Part shown: positions 62,710-64,000 of the stretch, piece after piece | Numbering within the stretch: the first letter of the stretch is position 1 | Layout: each line of letters opens with the position of its first letter | NCBI RefSeq assembly: GCF_031326345.1 | Contig: NZ_CP133671.1 | Location: 2,976,001 to 3,040,000 of the forward strand | Direction: 5' to 3' | Origin: Aureispira sp. CCB-E | GTDB lineage: Bacteria; Bacteroidota; Bacteroidia; Chitinophagales; Saprospiraceae | DNA: 64,000 nucleotides | Translations under genes and position numbers: made by a program | The notes under the pieces: generated by a model | What the model saw: only the letters and a program-made list of their open reading frames with translations | The model's database searches: none | Told to the model about the DNA's origin: nothing

Positions 62710-63606
62710 ATGTTAACTAAGACAAATTTTGTATGCTACCTATCCCTAATAACTACGTTGTTTTTTACTGCTTGCCAAAAAGAAACAATTAAAGAGGTAG
62801 GAACTGTTGTTGTTGATCCACCAATTACTTCAGATACTATTCGTTTTGCAGAAACAATGCAAGATGCTAAGACGCTTACAGTTTTCCCTTCAGTTACGTC
62901 AAGCACTAGCCACTTCGAAGGAAACTTTTATGGTTCAATTTATACTAGTCGAATCATGTTGCCACCAGACGACTTTAATAATCAGGCAGATCAAGTGGTA
63001 AAAGTATATGTGGAAAATGACACGATTAAGGTTTTGAACTATGCCTTTCCAATCGATTCTTTGTCGCAAACTCATTTTGATGCGAGTGTTATCCCCAATC
63101 CAAACTCTTATAGTAATACTAAAATCCTAAAATTGACGTATAGTAATAATTATAATCGAATTGTTATAGAATACGATTATGACTGTTATTATGGTCCTTA
63201 CAATGGTTGTGCTAACTCTGAATTAGATTTTAATGGACTTCGCACGACAAAAAACGAGACCGTTTTGCCTCATGGAGATGTCGCCAATTTAACAGGAACG
63301 TATAGACTATGGGTAAGAAAACAAGACTTTACAAATAACCTAGACACACAATATATCAAAAATGTAGTAGTGACTACTTCGGGAAATTCTTTTTTCTTTG
63401 ATCAGCAAAGGTTTTCTTTAGATTTATTTGATAGTTATCAAAATTACACTTCTTTGTATATTTACTCTTATTATAGACGTGAGGTATCTAGAAACATCTA
63501 CTGGCATAATGATAGTTTGTCTTTACAGTATTCGAAGATTATTAATGATGCTAGTATTGGCTACTCATCTTCTGTTCGCTATACCTACCGAGGCAGGAAG
63601 GAATAA
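62710..63606 (+). CDS. Lipoprotein of unknown function (tandem copy 2)
   Basis: 298 residues, nearly identical to copy 1 up to about residue 160, then more divergent, notably in residues 235-290 (SYYRREVSRNIYWHNDSL versus SGYIFREEIARDIYWFNDSL). The lipobox FTAC and the terminal YTYRGRKE are kept. An extra Val near residue 34 comes from a 3-base insertion. Intact frame, so the copy is probably functional and undergoing divergence. No promoter was seen; a terminator copy lies about 30 bases ahead of it. Confidence 0.75.
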   Translation: MLTKTNFVCYLSLITTLFFTACQKETIKEVGTVVVDPPITSDTIRFAETMQDAKTLTVFPSVTSSTSHFEGNFYGSIYTSRIMLPPDDFNNQADQVVKVYVENDTIKVLNYAFPIDSLSQTHFDASVIPNPNSYSNTKILKLTYSNNYNRIVIEYDYDCYYGPYNGCANSELDFNGLRTTKNETVLPHGDVANLTGTYRLWVRKQDFTNNLDTQYIKNVVVTTSGNSFFFDQQRFSLDLFDSYQNYTSLYIYSYYRREVSRNIYWHNDSLSLQYSKIINDASIGYSSSVRYTYRGRKE

Positions 63607-63626
63607 TGTTTATTTTTTCTAATAGT

Positions 63627-63835
63627 AGTTCGTTGATTAGCTCGCTACGCTCGTGAGATCGCAAGCTTAGTTACCAAAAAGATAAAAAAATACATTTATA
63701 TTAGCATTGATAATCAGTGCTTTAATGTAAAATACGACAAGGGTGCAACTTGCTGGTTATCAACTGCGCAGCACTCACGAAGTAAACTAATAAAGTTTTT
63801 CAACGACCACGTAGTAGCAGCGCAGCTAACTATTG
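63627..63835. repeat. Composite copy of the AGTTCGTTGA-ended element near the right window edge
   Basis: AGTTCGTTGA (63627-63636) opens and TTTTTCAACGACC (about 63796-63808) closes a region holding TAGCTCGCTACGCTCGTGAG, ACCAAAAAGATAAAAAAAT and TTGATAATCA, matching 35858-36139 and the reverse of 41286-41459. It carries the ACTGCGCAGCACTCACGAAG segment and ends in ACGTAGTAGCAGCGCAGCTAA, as in the 36.1-kb copy. The remaining 63836-64000 shows nothing I can support. Confidence 0.65.
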
Positions 63836-64000
63836 TTCTAAGTCATCAGATTGAGTCCTTTTTTAGAGGGTATTTTGACGATTCATATAGTATGGAGTTA
63901 TAGGTCATCGAAAATTTTTGAGTACCAACTTTGATCGTATACTTCCTTTGTTCCCTTGTTTTTTGTCTAAAAATTGATTTAATTTTCTCCTAGAACTAAG

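Larger units (their letters stand above)
62511..63620 (+). repeat. Tandem duplication, copy 2
   Basis: Second copy of the 1.1-kb unit that begins at 61247. Its left breakpoint falls inside the peptidase gene. The spacer 62361-62510 is not similar to sequence on either side. Divergence from copy 1 is greatest near the 3' end of the lipoprotein gene. Confidence 0.9.

Overview
The window looks like chromosome from a low-GC (A+T-rich), gliding or filamentous member of the Bacteroidota, most likely Saprospiria (Saprospira/Aureispira-like; the genus is an inference). The evidence is: several large secreted proteins ending in a type IX secretion (T9SS) C-terminal sorting domain of the form YPNPTxxxxxI; many lipoproteins; two promoters matching the Bacteroidota consensus TTTG-N19/20-TAnnTTTG; SBBP propellers and CDSYxW-type cysteine repeats; and almost no Shine-Dalgarno sequences. 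I saw no rRNA, tRNA, CRISPR array or phage.

Layout. 1-2.2 kb: the end of an unknown gene and a T9SS protein with five Ig/TIG-like repeats. 2.2-6 kb: a minus-strand cassette of a GNAT/PLP-decarboxylase fusion, a QueC-like ATP pyrophosphatase and a membrane protein. 6.3-16.4 kb: two large T9SS adhesin-like proteins with 11 and 9 near-identical 51-residue repeats. 16.7-24.4 kb: housekeeping genes (mazG, an aspartate-type aminotransferase, an rsmB-like operon with SEC-C, ATP-grasp and GT-C genes, rocD). 24.7-30 kb: a tandem pair of T9SS proteins with dockerin-like calcium loops. 30.1-31.6 kb: an intact IS4-family element. 31.6-43.4 kb: mostly envelope genes (TlpA-like lipoprotein, TPR, SUKH, small lipoproteins, MarC, DUF3124, DUF2306, YARHG lipoprotein, FtsX-like permease). 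43.9-50.7 kb: a minus-strand accessory cluster with a papain-like peptidase, a pentein (agmatine/arginine deiminase fold) protein, a barrel-like protein and three unknowns. 50.8-56.9 kb: a TPR-like protein, rsgA, a TIR-like/TPR/short-chain dehydrogenase fusion and an HNH-like protein. 57-63.6 kb: a membrane protein, a secreted glycan-binding/Hint protein, an S9 peptidase and a tandemly duplicated lipoprotein.

How parts fit together. Many products are exported: T9SS substrates at the surface, lipoproteins and the peptidase in the envelope. The intergenic regions hold at least two families of dispersed palindromic repeats. One has terminal inverted repeats AGTTCGTTGA; the other has ends like TTAAGTAAGTGG. 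Together with the IS, the tandem gene duplications and the homogenised intragenic repeats they indicate a plastic region.

The best candidates for undescribed biology are the peptidase/pentein cluster (43.9-50.7 kb), the TIR-like/TPR/SDR fusion (53.8-56.2 kb) and the GNAT-decarboxylase/QueC-like cassette (2.3-6 kb). Their functions are inferred from motifs read by eye; no database search was possible.
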